Positions 35,830-45,366 of a DNA stretch of 64,000 nt are shown one piece after another. The stretch covers positions 62,001-126,000 of the forward strand of contig CAAGLA010000034.1 in assembly GCA_900770655.1 (NCBI GenBank), written 5' to 3'. The DNA comes from Bacteroidaceae bacterium (lineage in GTDB: Bacteria; Bacteroidota; Bacteroidia; Bacteroidales; Bacteroidaceae). A program made the position numbers and the translations under genes. Positions within the stretch are counted from its first letter, which is position 1; each line of letters opens with the position of its first letter. Below the pieces are notes generated by a model. That model was not told the origin of the DNA and did not search any database. It was given only the letters and a program-made list of their open reading frames with translations.

Positions 35830-36869
35830 TCATTCTCTTGTTTTCCACGTGCAAAGCCTACAAGGTCAATGCCATAATTGTCTAGCATATAGTCTACTAC
35901 AATATCATACTTCTCTTTTATCATAGGGTACTTGCTCGAAGGGTAACGTGTATCAAACTCTTCGGGTGTGAGCCATATTGCATTCTTGATATATGTAGTA
36001 AAGAGGTTGTAGTTGGCGTGTTTGCCTTTCTCCCAGTAATAACAACTGGTCTCGTTTGCGTACGGGGGTGTCCACACTTGCTGTAATCTTCCTGTACCGA
36101 AGTTGTCGTTTATCATATCTATAAACCCCAGCTTGTATTTGTAGTTACTCTTGCTTGGGTCTACGTGGTTCATTTTCAGCCCTTCGGAAAAGTCAAAGCC
36201 GGTCCAGAACTCATCGGGTGAATCAATATTGCCTTTTTCAATAGAGTTGTATATGAGCTGCATAATAAATATGCAACGCTGCTGCTTTAAAGAATATTCG
36301 GCACTGCTGCCCATAATGACTTCATCCTTAAAACTTATGGCCCAATTGTCGAAGTTACCCAGTTTAATTGATTTGAATGGGTCGGTATCGGTTCCTACAC
36401 CGCTGTTCTCTCCTTCCTCTTCATCGCCGAAAATACGTGGCTCTGTACGAAGATTATGTATCATATATATCTTAACCGGGAAAGTCGAGTGTGCAAATTC
36501 CTTGCTGATGTTTGGGAAAATGTAACTATAGAAATAGTCTACATAGAACGGCAGGTGTTCCTCTGGCAGATTCCACGCTCCATCTTCTCTCTCGCTTTCG
36601 TAGCCGGCAACGTAAAGGTCGCCTGTGCCGGCCGAAACCCAGTCACGGTTTAGGTCCTCTTCGGTTATATCCTTATATAACAGGTATACGCCATATTCGT
36701 TTTTAATTTCGTTTATCAGCGTGTCGTACTTGGTGTCACCTTGTGGAAAACCGCCACGTATGGGGGAATAGTTGCCGGAAGGAGTTATGTTTTCTTCGCT
36801 GTCGCTACAGGCGGCAAAAAGCATAATGCCTGCCAATATCAGAAATGTATTATGAACTATATTTTTCAT
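35826..36869 (-). CDS. Lipoprotein resembling SusD-linked putative zinc metallopeptidases, without HExxH
   Basis: Lipoprotein (about 347 residues; MKNIVHNTFLILAGIMLFAAC). Position after susD and the fold signatures (YDTLINEIKNEYGVYLLYKDIT at the N-terminus, KLGFIDMINDNFGTG later) resemble the putative zinc-binding metallopeptidase family found beside SusD genes. In that family the segment before GF holds an HExxH-type zinc site. Here the matching stretch reads RCIFIMQLIYNSIEKG, and no HExxH occurs anywhere in the protein, so I expect it to be catalytically inactive or a substrate-binding surface lipoprotein. ATG 36869 is chosen; the longer frame begins with TTG inside susD's end. Confidence 0.7.
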   Translation of the reverse strand: MKNIVHNTFLILAGIMLFAACSDSEENITPSGNYSPIRGGFPQGDTKYDTLINEIKNEYGVYLLYKDITEEDLNRDWVSAGTGDLYVAGYESEREDGAWNLPEEHLPFYVDYFYSYIFPNISKEFAHSTFPVKIYMIHNLRTEPRIFGDEEEGENSGVGTDTDPFKSIKLGNFDNWAISFKDEVIMGSSAEYSLKQQRCIFIMQLIYNSIEKGNIDSPDEFWTGFDFSEGLKMNHVDPSKSNYKYKLGFIDMINDNFGTGRLQQVWTPPYANETSCYYWEKGKHANYNLFTTYIKNAIWLTPEEFDTRYPSSKYPMIKEKYDIVVDYMLDNYGIDLVGFARGKQEND

Positions 36870-36888
36870 ATTTTTTTGTTTCTTGGGT

Positions 36889-38454
36889 TTATTGAACAAT
36901 AGGCATACGTTTACTCGGCAATTCGTTTTGTTCGAGTCTGGAATTCATTTCCAAAGCTTCGTCGGGAATGGGCACGGTGTAGAGCAAATCTGTCTCTTCA
37001 AGACGATATGTGACGCTCTCATCGGGTGCTGTGTGCCAAGTGTGTGTAATTGTGGGCATTCCCCAACGGCGAAGGTCGAACCAACGGTGACCTTCGAAAC
37101 ATAGTTCACGACGACGCTCCTCACGAACGAACTCAATAAGTTCCTCTTGACTTGTAAACTCCTCTTCTTCAAAATCTTCCGGGTCGAAACGTTTCTCGCG
37201 CAGTGTATTGAGTGCTGCTGTTGCCTCTGCAATACCCTCGCCTCCCATCATTGCTTTAGCCTCGGCGTAATTAAGGTATGCTTCGGAAAGACGCAGACAA
37301 CGTCCGAATATGCCTACTGCGTTTTGTGGCAGGTAGTATGTAGTACCAACATTTACCTTTCCGAAAGGCATATACATAAGTTCTCCGTTGGAGTTGCCTG
37401 TCGGGGCCTGTACTATATATCGGCTCAGGCGCAGGTCGTAGTCGAGATAGGTGTTGAGCAAATCTTGTGATGCCTGAAAATATGCGTGCATCTTGTTGCC
37501 TGTTACAGTATTTACTGAATTGGCACCAGTATATGTCCACTCAAACATATCTTCGACATTCCCGTATGGCCAAATAGTCTCGCTCGATTTGTATGTCGGG
37601 AATACATAGTAGTTGCGGATAATTTTCCCCTCGCTATCGTGTCCGTGGAGAAGGACACTGTTTAGGTCGAGAAGCGAAAATCGGTCGTTATCCATAACAA
37701 GTCGGGCATATTCGGCTGCCTTGTCCCAATTTTCCATATAAAGGTATGTTCGGGAGAGCATAAGCTGTACCATTGGCAGGCTTGTACGGTAGTTGTCGCT
37801 CCATTGCTCGCTTTCCGGGAGTGATAGATAAGTCTCTTCGGCTGTGTGAAGGTCCTGAAGTATCTGTTCATACACCTCGCCCACTGTGCTGCGTTTAAGA
37901 TAATCGTCGCTCTCTTCTATGCCGCTATTCAGCTTAAGCGGCACGCCAAGAGCTTCGGGGTCGCTGTTGTAGGGCTTGCCGAATATATTCACAAGGTTAA
38001 AGTAATAGAAACCTCTAAGAGCGTATGCCTGTGCCTTTACCTTGTTTACATTATCCTCTGTATCGTTGACATCGGGTATGTAGTCCAGAACAGCATTGGC
38101 TCCGAGAATAACTTCGTAGTAGCTCTCATATAAATTAATGTGTCCGGCTCCTGCCTCTCCCATCATCTTGAACATATCGGGTTGCCAAGTGAAACTTGCA
38201 AAGAGCAGGTTCTCGTCGAATCCCTCCATCGGTGTCTGGTAGGGAGCGGCTTCAATATCATCATCGAGCAGTCCCAAGAATATGTTGAATCCCTCCATAT
38301 CGTTGCGCTGGTATGCCTCGCCCAACAGAAGCTCGTTTAGCGATGTGGCATCTTCGGGAACAAACTCACTTTCCGAATTCGGTTCTAGAAAATCGTTGCA
38401 CGATAGCAGTGAGAGAACCGATATAGTTGCTAAAATATTATATATCATTTTCAT
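36889..38454 (-). CDS. SusD/RagB family outer-membrane nutrient-binding lipoprotein
   Basis: Surface lipoprotein (521 residues; lipobox LLSC in MKMIYNILATISVLSLLSC) that lids the SusC channel and binds substrate. Family signs are NDFLEPNSESEF at the mature N-terminus, the TPR-like helix AYALRGFYYFNLVNIFGKPY, and the C-terminal RREELCFEGHRWFDLRRWG-type block (here VREERRRELCFEGHRWFDLRRW in parts). No glycoside hydrolase lies nearby, so the substrate may be peptide or other. ATG 38454 follows the susC stop by 13 bases. Confidence 0.95.
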   Translation of the reverse strand: MKMIYNILATISVLSLLSCNDFLEPNSESEFVPEDATSLNELLLGEAYQRNDMEGFNIFLGLLDDDIEAAPYQTPMEGFDENLLFASFTWQPDMFKMMGEAGAGHINLYESYYEVILGANAVLDYIPDVNDTEDNVNKVKAQAYALRGFYYFNLVNIFGKPYNSDPEALGVPLKLNSGIEESDDYLKRSTVGEVYEQILQDLHTAEETYLSLPESEQWSDNYRTSLPMVQLMLSRTYLYMENWDKAAEYARLVMDNDRFSLLDLNSVLLHGHDSEGKIIRNYYVFPTYKSSETIWPYGNVEDMFEWTYTGANSVNTVTGNKMHAYFQASQDLLNTYLDYDLRLSRYIVQAPTGNSNGELMYMPFGKVNVGTTYYLPQNAVGIFGRCLRLSEAYLNYAEAKAMMGGEGIAEATAALNTLREKRFDPEDFEEEEFTSQEELIEFVREERRRELCFEGHRWFDLRRWGMPTITHTWHTAPDESVTYRLEETDLLYTVPIPDEALEMNSRLEQNELPSKRMPIVQ

Positions 38455-38467
38455 AGCCTTGTCTTTT

Positions 38468-41400
38468 TTAGAATCCAACACTTAGTCCTACTGAATATAT
38501 TCTTGGTTGAATGCTGTAACCAAGTTCCGGGTCGTAACCTTTCCAGTCATCGCTCGCAATAACAAAGAGATTGTTTACGTTTGCGCTAATCTGTATACGC
38601 GACATACCAAGTTTCTTGCATAAATTCTGCGGTATGCTGTACGACAGTGAGATTTGTGTACAGCGCAGGAACGAAGCGTCGGCTACGCGGACATCGGACT
38701 GTGACCACATAGAGTAGATGTTGTCATATAGCCCGTTGGGCAGGTTCAGGTTGTAAAGGTCCCTTATTGATGTGTAGAGAGCCGGAATGTTTGTCTTGGC
38801 CTCGTCGCCCGGCTGCTTCCAGCGGTTGTTGAGCTCCTTTGACAGGTTGCTGAATATGTCGGGCATCTTGCCGTATGTAAATGTAGAATACGGGTTCGGC
38901 AAACGCTTGTCTGCGCCTATCATCAGTGCAAAGTCTATTCCGAAATGGAAGTTTTTCCATCTCAGGCGTGTGTTTAGACCTCCACTGAAGTAGGGCTCAC
39001 TCTGTCCCGAATATACAAGGAATGTCGTGGGGTCTACGCTTCCGTCACCGTCTACTGCATCATAGGTTGCATATTGGAATGTGGGGTATCCGTTCTTTCC
39101 GTCGAGCCCGGTGAACTTGTACGACCAGAATGCCGACAGCGGGTATCCGTTCTTTAGGGGGCGGCTGCTGTTGCCGTTAAGGAAGTCGGTGTGTGTTAGT
39201 TCATCGGCTTTAGCCGTGCGGTCGTCACTTTCGGAGCGGTTCCAGTTCTTGCCTGCATTGACACCGACTGTCCATACCCAATCTCTTGTGCGTACCGGCG
39301 TGAAGTTCAGGGTAACTTCAATACCGTTGTTGGTAATGAGACCGCCGTTGAGCGGCATTGTTTCCATTCCATATTCTTGTGGTATATCTTGCCTTATAAT
39401 TGCGTTAGAACTGCGACGGTAGTACTCAAAGTTCATTGTTACTCCAAAGAGCGAGAGATCGGCTCCGAAATTCCAAGATTTTGTACGTTCCCATTTTAGC
39501 TGCTTGTTGGGTAGGCTCGATATTGTGAGGTAGTACTCGTTGTAGCTCTGGAGCAGGCCTTGGTACTTTACAATCATCTCTGGGCTAAGTGAATTTACCA
39601 CGTTGCCTTGAATTCCGTATGTGGCACGCAGGTTCAGTTGGTCGAGCCACGGCAGGTGCTCGGCAACGAACGGCTCTTGGGCTATCTTCCACGAAGCACC
39701 AAACGACCAAGTAGGGTCGAACTGTTTGTTTACATCCTGCCCGAATCTGTTCGATGCGTCGGAGCGTACATTGACGTTTACAACATATCTGTTCATAAGC
39801 GAGTATGCTACAACGGCATAGAACGACAGATAATTAGTAGTTGTAGAGGTCTTGCTCCAACCCCCGTTGTATAGTGCCGCAAGAGCTCCCCAGCCAATAG
39901 ATACATCGCTGTCTATAGGCTTGAAGTTTTCGGGAAGTGTGGGTGAAACAAGTATAGAACCGCGTTCGGGTACATATCCCCACACTGTGTTGCCTTCACT
40001 TTCTCCCTTGCTTGAGCGTATCTCCATTCCCAACATTGCATTCAAACGGTGTATTCCGTTGAATTCCTTGCTGAACTGCAGCTTGTGCGATGTGCTGTAA
40101 GATACTGTCTGGGAATTTGCTTGGTTAAGCTTGCCGCCGTATGGCATCAATGCTGCGTTGTATCTGTCGGAACCCGATTTCTCGCTGCCGAAGGCATATC
40201 CGCGGTAGAGCTGTTCTATCTGAGAAGTTCTCTCGCCTGCAAAACTTTCGCTCTTGTTTGTGTTGACAGCTACGCTTGCTGTGGCATTATAGCTGAGCCA
40301 GCTTAGAATCTTGTAGTTTATGTTCACCGATGCATTGAACATTGTACCCCTGTTCTTGGAGTAGCTGTTTTCCATTTCGTTGAATATGTTGAACGAATAT
40401 TGGTTCTTGCCGCCAAGCACGGTGTTGTACTGGTAAGTATAATATTTAGAGTAGTATGCACGTTCGCCGTTCTCTTCGTATGCAGGAATGGCACGGCTTG
40501 TATTCATAGCGTATGTATATGGGTTGATTCCGGCTCCATAACCGTCGGAATTCCTTATACTTCCGCTAAGTTGTGCATTAATCGTGAGACGTTCGTTTAC
40601 ATTGCTGTTTATGCTCAAACGTGTGGTAATCTGGTCGTTTTCGTTGCCTATCTCGTATCCTTTGTTGTTTGAATAGCCTACCGATGCGTTGTATGTGTAT
40701 TTGTCGGCTCCTCCCGACACGCTCAAATTATGGTTCTGGCTCACTGAATTGCGGGTAAGCAAATCGAACCAGTCGGTGTTTACGGTTTCAAGGCGTTGCA
40801 GGTAGCGTGAGAACTCATCTTCGGTAATCATTCGCTTGTTGAACATTGCCATAAGTCCCTCGTATGTATATATCTGTGGCAATGGCTCGCTCTGGTAGCG
40901 CACACCGGCTTCGTATGCCTCTTTGCTGAACTGTATGCGTTCGAAAGAGTTCATAAAGTCGTACATATCGTATGTGGGGCGTTCCCTGACAGATATATTG
41001 GTGTTGTAGTTTACACTGATTCGCCCCGGAATACCCTTCTTGGTTGTAATGACAATTACGCCGTTCGATGCCTTTGAACCATAGATTGCTGTTGCCGATG
41101 CGTCCTTAAGAACTGTAATGTTGTCAATATCCTGCGGGTTGAGCCAAGATATCTGATTGCCTATAAGTTCGCGCATATCGGATGTGATAGCCGAACTCAT
41201 ATCAATGGAAAGCGGGTCTTCCTGTATTACACCGTCTACAACCCATAGCGGGTCGGTGTTTCCAAGAATCGTAGATGTACCGCGTATTGTTATCTTGGGC
41301 GAAGAACCCACGCGCGCGCTCGTGTTCACAACGCTAAGTCCGGCGATTTTTCCTTGCAGCATCTGGTCTATGCTCTGGTATGCCGGCATCATAATATCGT

Positions 41401-41824
41401 CGGCCTTAACTGTGGTGAAGGCTCCTACCATATCCTTGCGCGGCAGGCGTGCATATCCGTCTTCGACAATTGTGACCTCCTGAAGCAGTGCCTCATCGGT
41501 TTCGAGTACAATGTTGAGCTCTTTACCGAATATTTCGGTCGACAGTGGAATGCTTTTTGTCTTTGAGCCGACATAGCTTACCTCAATTCTCTCGTCACCG
41601 TTTTCAAGGAAAACCTCAACCCTGAATTCTCCGTTCATATTGGTGCTTGTACCGCGTACGACATTGTCACCATTGTAGACAGCTACAGCTGCTGCCGGCA
41701 ACGGCTCTCCTAAATCGTCGGTCACGGTTCCAATCACTGTGGTACCTGTCTGTGCGTGTGCTGTGGCAAAGGCAAACAGGCACATTGTAAAACAGATAAC
41801 TTTAACAAACATCCGTGCTTTCAT
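38468..41824 (-). CDS. SusC/RagA family TonB-dependent outer-membrane receptor
   Basis: TonB-dependent beta-barrel transporter of about 1,118 residues. Signal peptide FVKVICFTMCLFAFATAHAQ; then the carboxypeptidase-D-like beta-sandwich (VIGTVTDDLGEPLPAAAV) and the plug with ITIRGTSTILGNTDPLWVVDGV and TVLKDASATAIYGSKASNGV. The barrel ends in an aromatic-terminated strand (YSVGLSVGF). It imports a substrate bound by the SusD partner using energy delivered through TonB, for example the TonB protein at 54.2 kb. No N-terminal signal-transfer (STN) domain is present, so there is no built-in link to an anti-sigma factor. ATG 41824 is 10 bases after the hydrolase stop. Confidence 0.96.
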   Translation of the reverse strand: MKARMFVKVICFTMCLFAFATAHAQTGTTVIGTVTDDLGEPLPAAAVAVYNGDNVVRGTSTNMNGEFRVEVFLENGDERIEVSYVGSKTKSIPLSTEIFGKELNIVLETDEALLQEVTIVEDGYARLPRKDMVGAFTTVKADDIMMPAYQSIDQMLQGKIAGLSVVNTSARVGSSPKITIRGTSTILGNTDPLWVVDGVIQEDPLSIDMSSAITSDMRELIGNQISWLNPQDIDNITVLKDASATAIYGSKASNGVIVITTKKGIPGRISVNYNTNISVRERPTYDMYDFMNSFERIQFSKEAYEAGVRYQSEPLPQIYTYEGLMAMFNKRMITEDEFSRYLQRLETVNTDWFDLLTRNSVSQNHNLSVSGGADKYTYNASVGYSNNKGYEIGNENDQITTRLSINSNVNERLTINAQLSGSIRNSDGYGAGINPYTYAMNTSRAIPAYEENGERAYYSKYYTYQYNTVLGGKNQYSFNIFNEMENSYSKNRGTMFNASVNINYKILSWLSYNATASVAVNTNKSESFAGERTSQIEQLYRGYAFGSEKSGSDRYNAALMPYGGKLNQANSQTVSYSTSHKLQFSKEFNGIHRLNAMLGMEIRSSKGESEGNTVWGYVPERGSILVSPTLPENFKPIDSDVSIGWGALAALYNGGWSKTSTTTNYLSFYAVVAYSLMNRYVVNVNVRSDASNRFGQDVNKQFDPTWSFGASWKIAQEPFVAEHLPWLDQLNLRATYGIQGNVVNSLSPEMIVKYQGLLQSYNEYYLTISSLPNKQLKWERTKSWNFGADLSLFGVTMNFEYYRRSSNAIIRQDIPQEYGMETMPLNGGLITNNGIEVTLNFTPVRTRDWVWTVGVNAGKNWNRSESDDRTAKADELTHTDFLNGNSSRPLKNGYPLSAFWSYKFTGLDGKNGYPTFQYATYDAVDGDGSVDPTTFLVYSGQSEPYFSGGLNTRLRWKNFHFGIDFALMIGADKRLPNPYSTFTYGKMPDIFSNLSKELNNRWKQPGDEAKTNIPALYTSIRDLYNLNLPNGLYDNIYSMWSQSDVRVADASFLRCTQISLSYSIPQNLCKKLGMSRIQISANVNNLFVIASDDWKGYDPELGYSIQPRIYSVGLSVGF

Positions 41825-41834
41825 ATTATTTGTG

Positions 41835-43040
41835 TTATTGTTCCATCTCAACCTCTATTATGCAGGGGAAGGAGTAACGTATATCGTTTCTCGCATTAAG
41901 GCTGCTGTACAGGTTCGATATTGTTCTTTGTACTTTTCCCGAAAATATCTCTTCGCCTTTGTATCGTACTGTAACTTTTTGGTCGAGGTCGGCCATTTCG
42001 TCGTTTATGTAAATTCTAAGCCTTGAATAGCCGCACTCCTCAATGTCAATGGTGTTGTTCTCTATTTTAGCTCTCACGGTTTTTCCTTGCAACAGTTCCT
42101 CGCGTGGTGCCGACAGCCAGTAGAAATGTTCGCGCACAACCCGCTCCTGTCGCCATACAATGCTTGTGGGGTAGGGTTCTCTTCTGTATTGTGCCATCCA
42201 ACTGAGTGCATCGGCATCGACACCGTCCATCCAGTGCCCTTTGCCCTCGATTATATTGGTCTGGTGAATGTAGCGCCCGGGGTTGGCGTTGGCAAGTGAG
42301 TCCATTATTTCGCCTTTCTCCCTTGCAAGGATGTTGCGGTTGTAGAAGTGGTCGTTCTCGCCCATCCAAATCATATACGGCAGGTTCAGCAGGTTTACCT
42401 GTGATGCTTCTCCCGGGTGCCCGGCCATCATCGATGCCGCAGCCCATTTGTCGGCCATTCGAGGCGCAAGTCTCCAAACTCCGTCTCCTCCGGCCGAATA
42501 TCCTAAAAGGTACACTTTGTCGGGGTTTACCCCTTCAAAGACAATGCAAGCCTGAATTAGCTTTTCCAATAGTTCGTCGAGCCCCTCCTTGTGCCATAAA
42601 TCGGATGTGTTCCACGGTGCACGCGGAGCAACGTAGACTCCTTCAAACGGCTGGTACAGGTATATCTGGTTCATCCACTGCTCGTCGTTTACCTCTTTCG
42701 GGCACTCGCCACCACCGTGCATTGAAATATAGAGGCTGCGTCCGTCGTCAGGCAATGGACCGAATGTGCGGCAGGCACAGGCCAGCTTCAGAGTGTCGTT
42801 GGTGAGAACAAGTCGTTGCCACTCTCCGGCAAGTCTTTCGGCTGTTTTTTCAAACCAAAGAGAATCAACAATCCGGGCTGCTTCTTCGCACTCCTCTTTG
42901 CTGAGTCCTCTATTGGCGAAATCCTGCTCGGCGATAGTGCCCGAAGGGCTTGAAATCCAATTCTTGAAATCTCCGACCTGTGTAGAAGCACAAGCCGAAA
43001 AGAGGAGAAGCATAGAAATTGCAATAAAAATGTTTTTCAT
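41835..43040 (-). CDS. Alpha/beta-hydrolase lipoprotein heading the SusC/SusD locus
   Basis: Lipoprotein of 401 residues (lipobox LFSAC, Cys17). The hydrolase core has an oxyanion-type HGGG (108-111), nucleophile Ser182 in LLGYSAGGDGVW and a probable His in EGKGHWMDG. This resembles dienelactone hydrolase/phospholipase-carboxylesterase-like enzymes. It probably cleaves ester bonds of the imported substrate at the cell surface or in the periplasm; the substrate is not known. The C-terminal 90 residues form an extra beta-rich domain. It lies 18 bases after mgtE with no clear promoter in between. Confidence 0.82.
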   Translation of the reverse strand: MKNIFIAISMLLLFSACASTQVGDFKNWISSPSGTIAEQDFANRGLSKEECEEAARIVDSLWFEKTAERLAGEWQRLVLTNDTLKLACACRTFGPLPDDGRSLYISMHGGGECPKEVNDEQWMNQIYLYQPFEGVYVAPRAPWNTSDLWHKEGLDELLEKLIQACIVFEGVNPDKVYLLGYSAGGDGVWRLAPRMADKWAAASMMAGHPGEASQVNLLNLPYMIWMGENDHFYNRNILAREKGEIMDSLANANPGRYIHQTNIIEGKGHWMDGVDADALSWMAQYRREPYPTSIVWRQERVVREHFYWLSAPREELLQGKTVRAKIENNTIDIEECGYSRLRIYINDEMADLDQKVTVRYKGEEIFSGKVQRTISNLYSSLNARNDIRYSFPCIIEVEMEQ

Positions 43041-43058
43041 AGTATCTGTTATCAGACG

Positions 43059-44411
43059 TCAAACCATAATTTGGCTCAAAGCCATTGATATTATCATATA
43101 AAAAGTCATACCGCTGAGGTCGTTGATAATCTGTATAAATGGCCCTGTTGCAACAGCGGGGTTAATGTTCATTCTCTCGAGAACCATAGGTATAAGCGTT
43201 CCGAACCCCGATGCGAACAGTACTACAACAAAAAGGCTTATAGGCACGGCAAGGGTTACAATGTCGAATGCGTCGTACACAACAAAATTGTAGACATACA
43301 CCATAAGCGACAGTATGGTGGCGTTTATTATGGCGACAACCATCTCTTTGAGTATATGCCTGAAGATGTGGCTCGAATCGAGCGAATTGTTGGCCAAGCC
43401 TTGCACGGCAATGGCCGACGATTGTGTTCCTACATTACCTCCCATACCTGCAAGAAGCGGAATGAAAAGGGCCATTTCGGGGTGGTTGCCAAGTGTGTTC
43501 GTAAAGCAGTTGAGCAGTATCGAAGAACCTATTCCGCCCAACATTCCAATGATTAGCCACGGCAACCGTGCTCTTGTCTGCAGGAATACACTGTCACCTG
43601 TTTCTACGTCTTGGGTAAGACCGGCGGTGAGTTGCTGGTCGTGCTCTGTCTGTTCACGAACCTCGTCCATAACGTCGTCGACGGTGATTTGCCCCACAAG
43701 ACGGTTTATCTTGTCTACAACGGGTATTGCCACAAGGTTGTACTTTTCAATGAGCATTGTTACCTCGTCAATAGGGGTGTCTACATCTACGCTCACAACT
43801 TCGGTGCTCATAACGTGCTTTACCTTAGACACCGAAGGGCTGGTTATCATCTTTTTCAGCGGGAAGAGACCAAGCAGGCGCTCGTCGTCGTCGACAACGT
43901 AAATGTAGTATATGTCGTCGAGCTCTTCGGCTTGTTGTCGCATCTCCTTAAGACACTCGGGCATACTCCAGTTCTCGTTTACAACTACCATTTCGGTACT
44001 CATCAGACCGCCGGCAGTGTCTTCGTCGTATTGAAGAAGGTCAACAATGTCACCGGCCTGTTCAATATCCTTGATGTGCAGAAGAACCTCTTCCTGCTTC
44101 TCTTCGTCCATATCACGGATAATCTCGACGGCATCGTCGGTATCCATATAGTTGACGAATCTCTTTGCAATGGCTTCGGAGGGCAATTCCTCGAGAAGGT
44201 CGTTACGCAGGTCCTCGTCCATCTCGGTAAGGGCGTCAGCAGCCTTTTCGTTGTCGAGCTGGCGGTAGAGGAAACGGGCCTCTTCGAGTTCTAGCTCTGC
44301 GCAAATCTCGGCAATGTCGGCAGGGTGCATCTTTGATATGTGCTCCTGCAACAGAACCGAATCTTTCTGCTCAATAAGCTCCTTTATGTAGTTTATAAAC
44401 TCTTTTGTCAT
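43059..44411 (-). CDS. mgtE: Magnesium transporter MgtE
   Basis: Inner-membrane Mg2+ channel of 450 residues. The N-terminal helical domain (HPADIAEICAELELEEARFLYRQL ... LPSEAIAKRFVNYM) and two CBS domains (about 140-260; TAGGLMSTEMVVV, VKHVMSTEVVSVDVDTPIDE) form the cytosolic Mg2+ sensor. Five helices follow, with the pore signature region PLLAGMGGNVGTQSSAIAVQGLA. Full length. Located between rsmA (14-base gap) and the hydrolase lipoprotein. Confidence 0.96.
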   Translation of the reverse strand: MTKEFINYIKELIEQKDSVLLQEHISKMHPADIAEICAELELEEARFLYRQLDNEKAADALTEMDEDLRNDLLEELPSEAIAKRFVNYMDTDDAVEIIRDMDEEKQEEVLLHIKDIEQAGDIVDLLQYDEDTAGGLMSTEMVVVNENWSMPECLKEMRQQAEELDDIYYIYVVDDDERLLGLFPLKKMITSPSVSKVKHVMSTEVVSVDVDTPIDEVTMLIEKYNLVAIPVVDKINRLVGQITVDDVMDEVREQTEHDQQLTAGLTQDVETGDSVFLQTRARLPWLIIGMLGGIGSSILLNCFTNTLGNHPEMALFIPLLAGMGGNVGTQSSAIAVQGLANNSLDSSHIFRHILKEMVVAIINATILSLMVYVYNFVVYDAFDIVTLAVPISLFVVVLFASGFGTLIPMVLERMNINPAVATGPFIQIINDLSGMTFYMIISMALSQIMV

Positions 44412-44425
44412 TGTTCTTGCTGTAA

Positions 44426-45217
44426 TTATTCCAGTTCTTTTTCAACTCTCTTTGTCAAATCTATGAAATCCTCTATCGACAGCTGTTCGGGGCGTTTGTC
44501 CAGTATGGGGTCGCTGAGCAGCGTGGAGTTCTTTCCAACAATCTGCTGTATTGAATTCCTCAGCTTCTTGCGCCTCTGGTTGAATGTTCCCTTTACAATC
44601 TTCTTGAACAGGCTTTCGTCACACTCCAGCTCTTTGCGCTTGTTGCGCTTCATACGGACTACTGCGCTTTTTACCTTTGGTGGTGGCGAGAATACGTTTT
44701 CGTCTACCGTGAACAGGTACTCTACGTCGTACCATAGTTGAATGAGTATGCTCAATATTCCGTATGCCTTTGAACCCGGGGCGGCAGCAAGTCTTTCGCC
44801 AACCTCTTTCTGTATCATTCCGCTGCAAAAGGGAATGTACTCCTTGTAGTCGAGCATTTTGAAGAATATCTGGCTCGATATGTTGTATGGGTAGTTGCCT
44901 ATGAGCATAAATTGTTCCCCGTTGAAAACCCTGTCCAAATGCATCTTCAGGAAGTCGTCGGGGATGATGTTCTCTTCTTGCAGTGCAGTGAGGTTGTGGC
45001 GCAGGTATGCCACCGATTCTTCGTCAATCTCTACAACTTTGAGTTCCCTCTGCTTTTCGAGCAGGAATTGTGTCAGCACTCCCATTCCCGGGCCAACCTC
45101 GAGTACCGGCGTGCCGGGGCATATATCAACTGTGTCGGCAATGTCGCGTGCTATGGTGAGGTCAATAAGAAAGTGTTGCCCTAATCTCTTTTTTGCCGTT
45201 ACTGTTTTCATTGCCAT
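44426..45217 (-). CDS. rsmA: 16S rRNA adenine dimethyltransferase
   Basis: Cytoplasmic S-adenosylmethionine-dependent enzyme (KsgA) that dimethylates two adjacent adenines near the 3' end of 16S rRNA. Motifs are KKRLGQHFL at the N-terminus, VLEVGPGMGVLTQ (motif I) and NYPYNIS (the NLPY-type active site). The usual C-terminal basic helix region is present (FNQRRKKLRNSI). Length 263 is normal. ATG 45217 is chosen; a second ATG two codons later also fits. First gene of the minus-strand run that continues into mgtE and the SusC/SusD locus. Confidence 0.96.
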   Translation of the reverse strand: MAMKTVTAKKRLGQHFLIDLTIARDIADTVDICPGTPVLEVGPGMGVLTQFLLEKQRELKVVEIDEESVAYLRHNLTALQEENIIPDDFLKMHLDRVFNGEQFMLIGNYPYNISSQIFFKMLDYKEYIPFCSGMIQKEVGERLAAAPGSKAYGILSILIQLWYDVEYLFTVDENVFSPPPKVKSAVVRMKRNKRKELECDESLFKKIVKGTFNQRRKKLRNSIQQIVGKNSTLLSDPILDKRPEQLSIEDFIDLTKRVEKELE

Positions 45218-45256
45218 AAATTTTCTAAAAAAAACAAAGAATCATCAATATATTAT

Positions 45257-45264
45257 TATCTTTG
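45257..45264 (+). promoter_or_regulatory. Promoter -7 element, plus strand, upstream of flippase-like gene
   Basis: TATCTTTG is an exact consensus match. The predicted transcript starts near 45271 and has a leader of about 135 bases. Confidence 0.55.
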
Positions 45265-45366
45265 CACTATCCATCTGTAGTAGCAGGCGCGTGCCAAAAA
45301 TGTTTACAAAATGCAAAATCAACAGTTTTGCCCGTGTGTGGCCATTCCGGTATGTCCTTAATGTTG

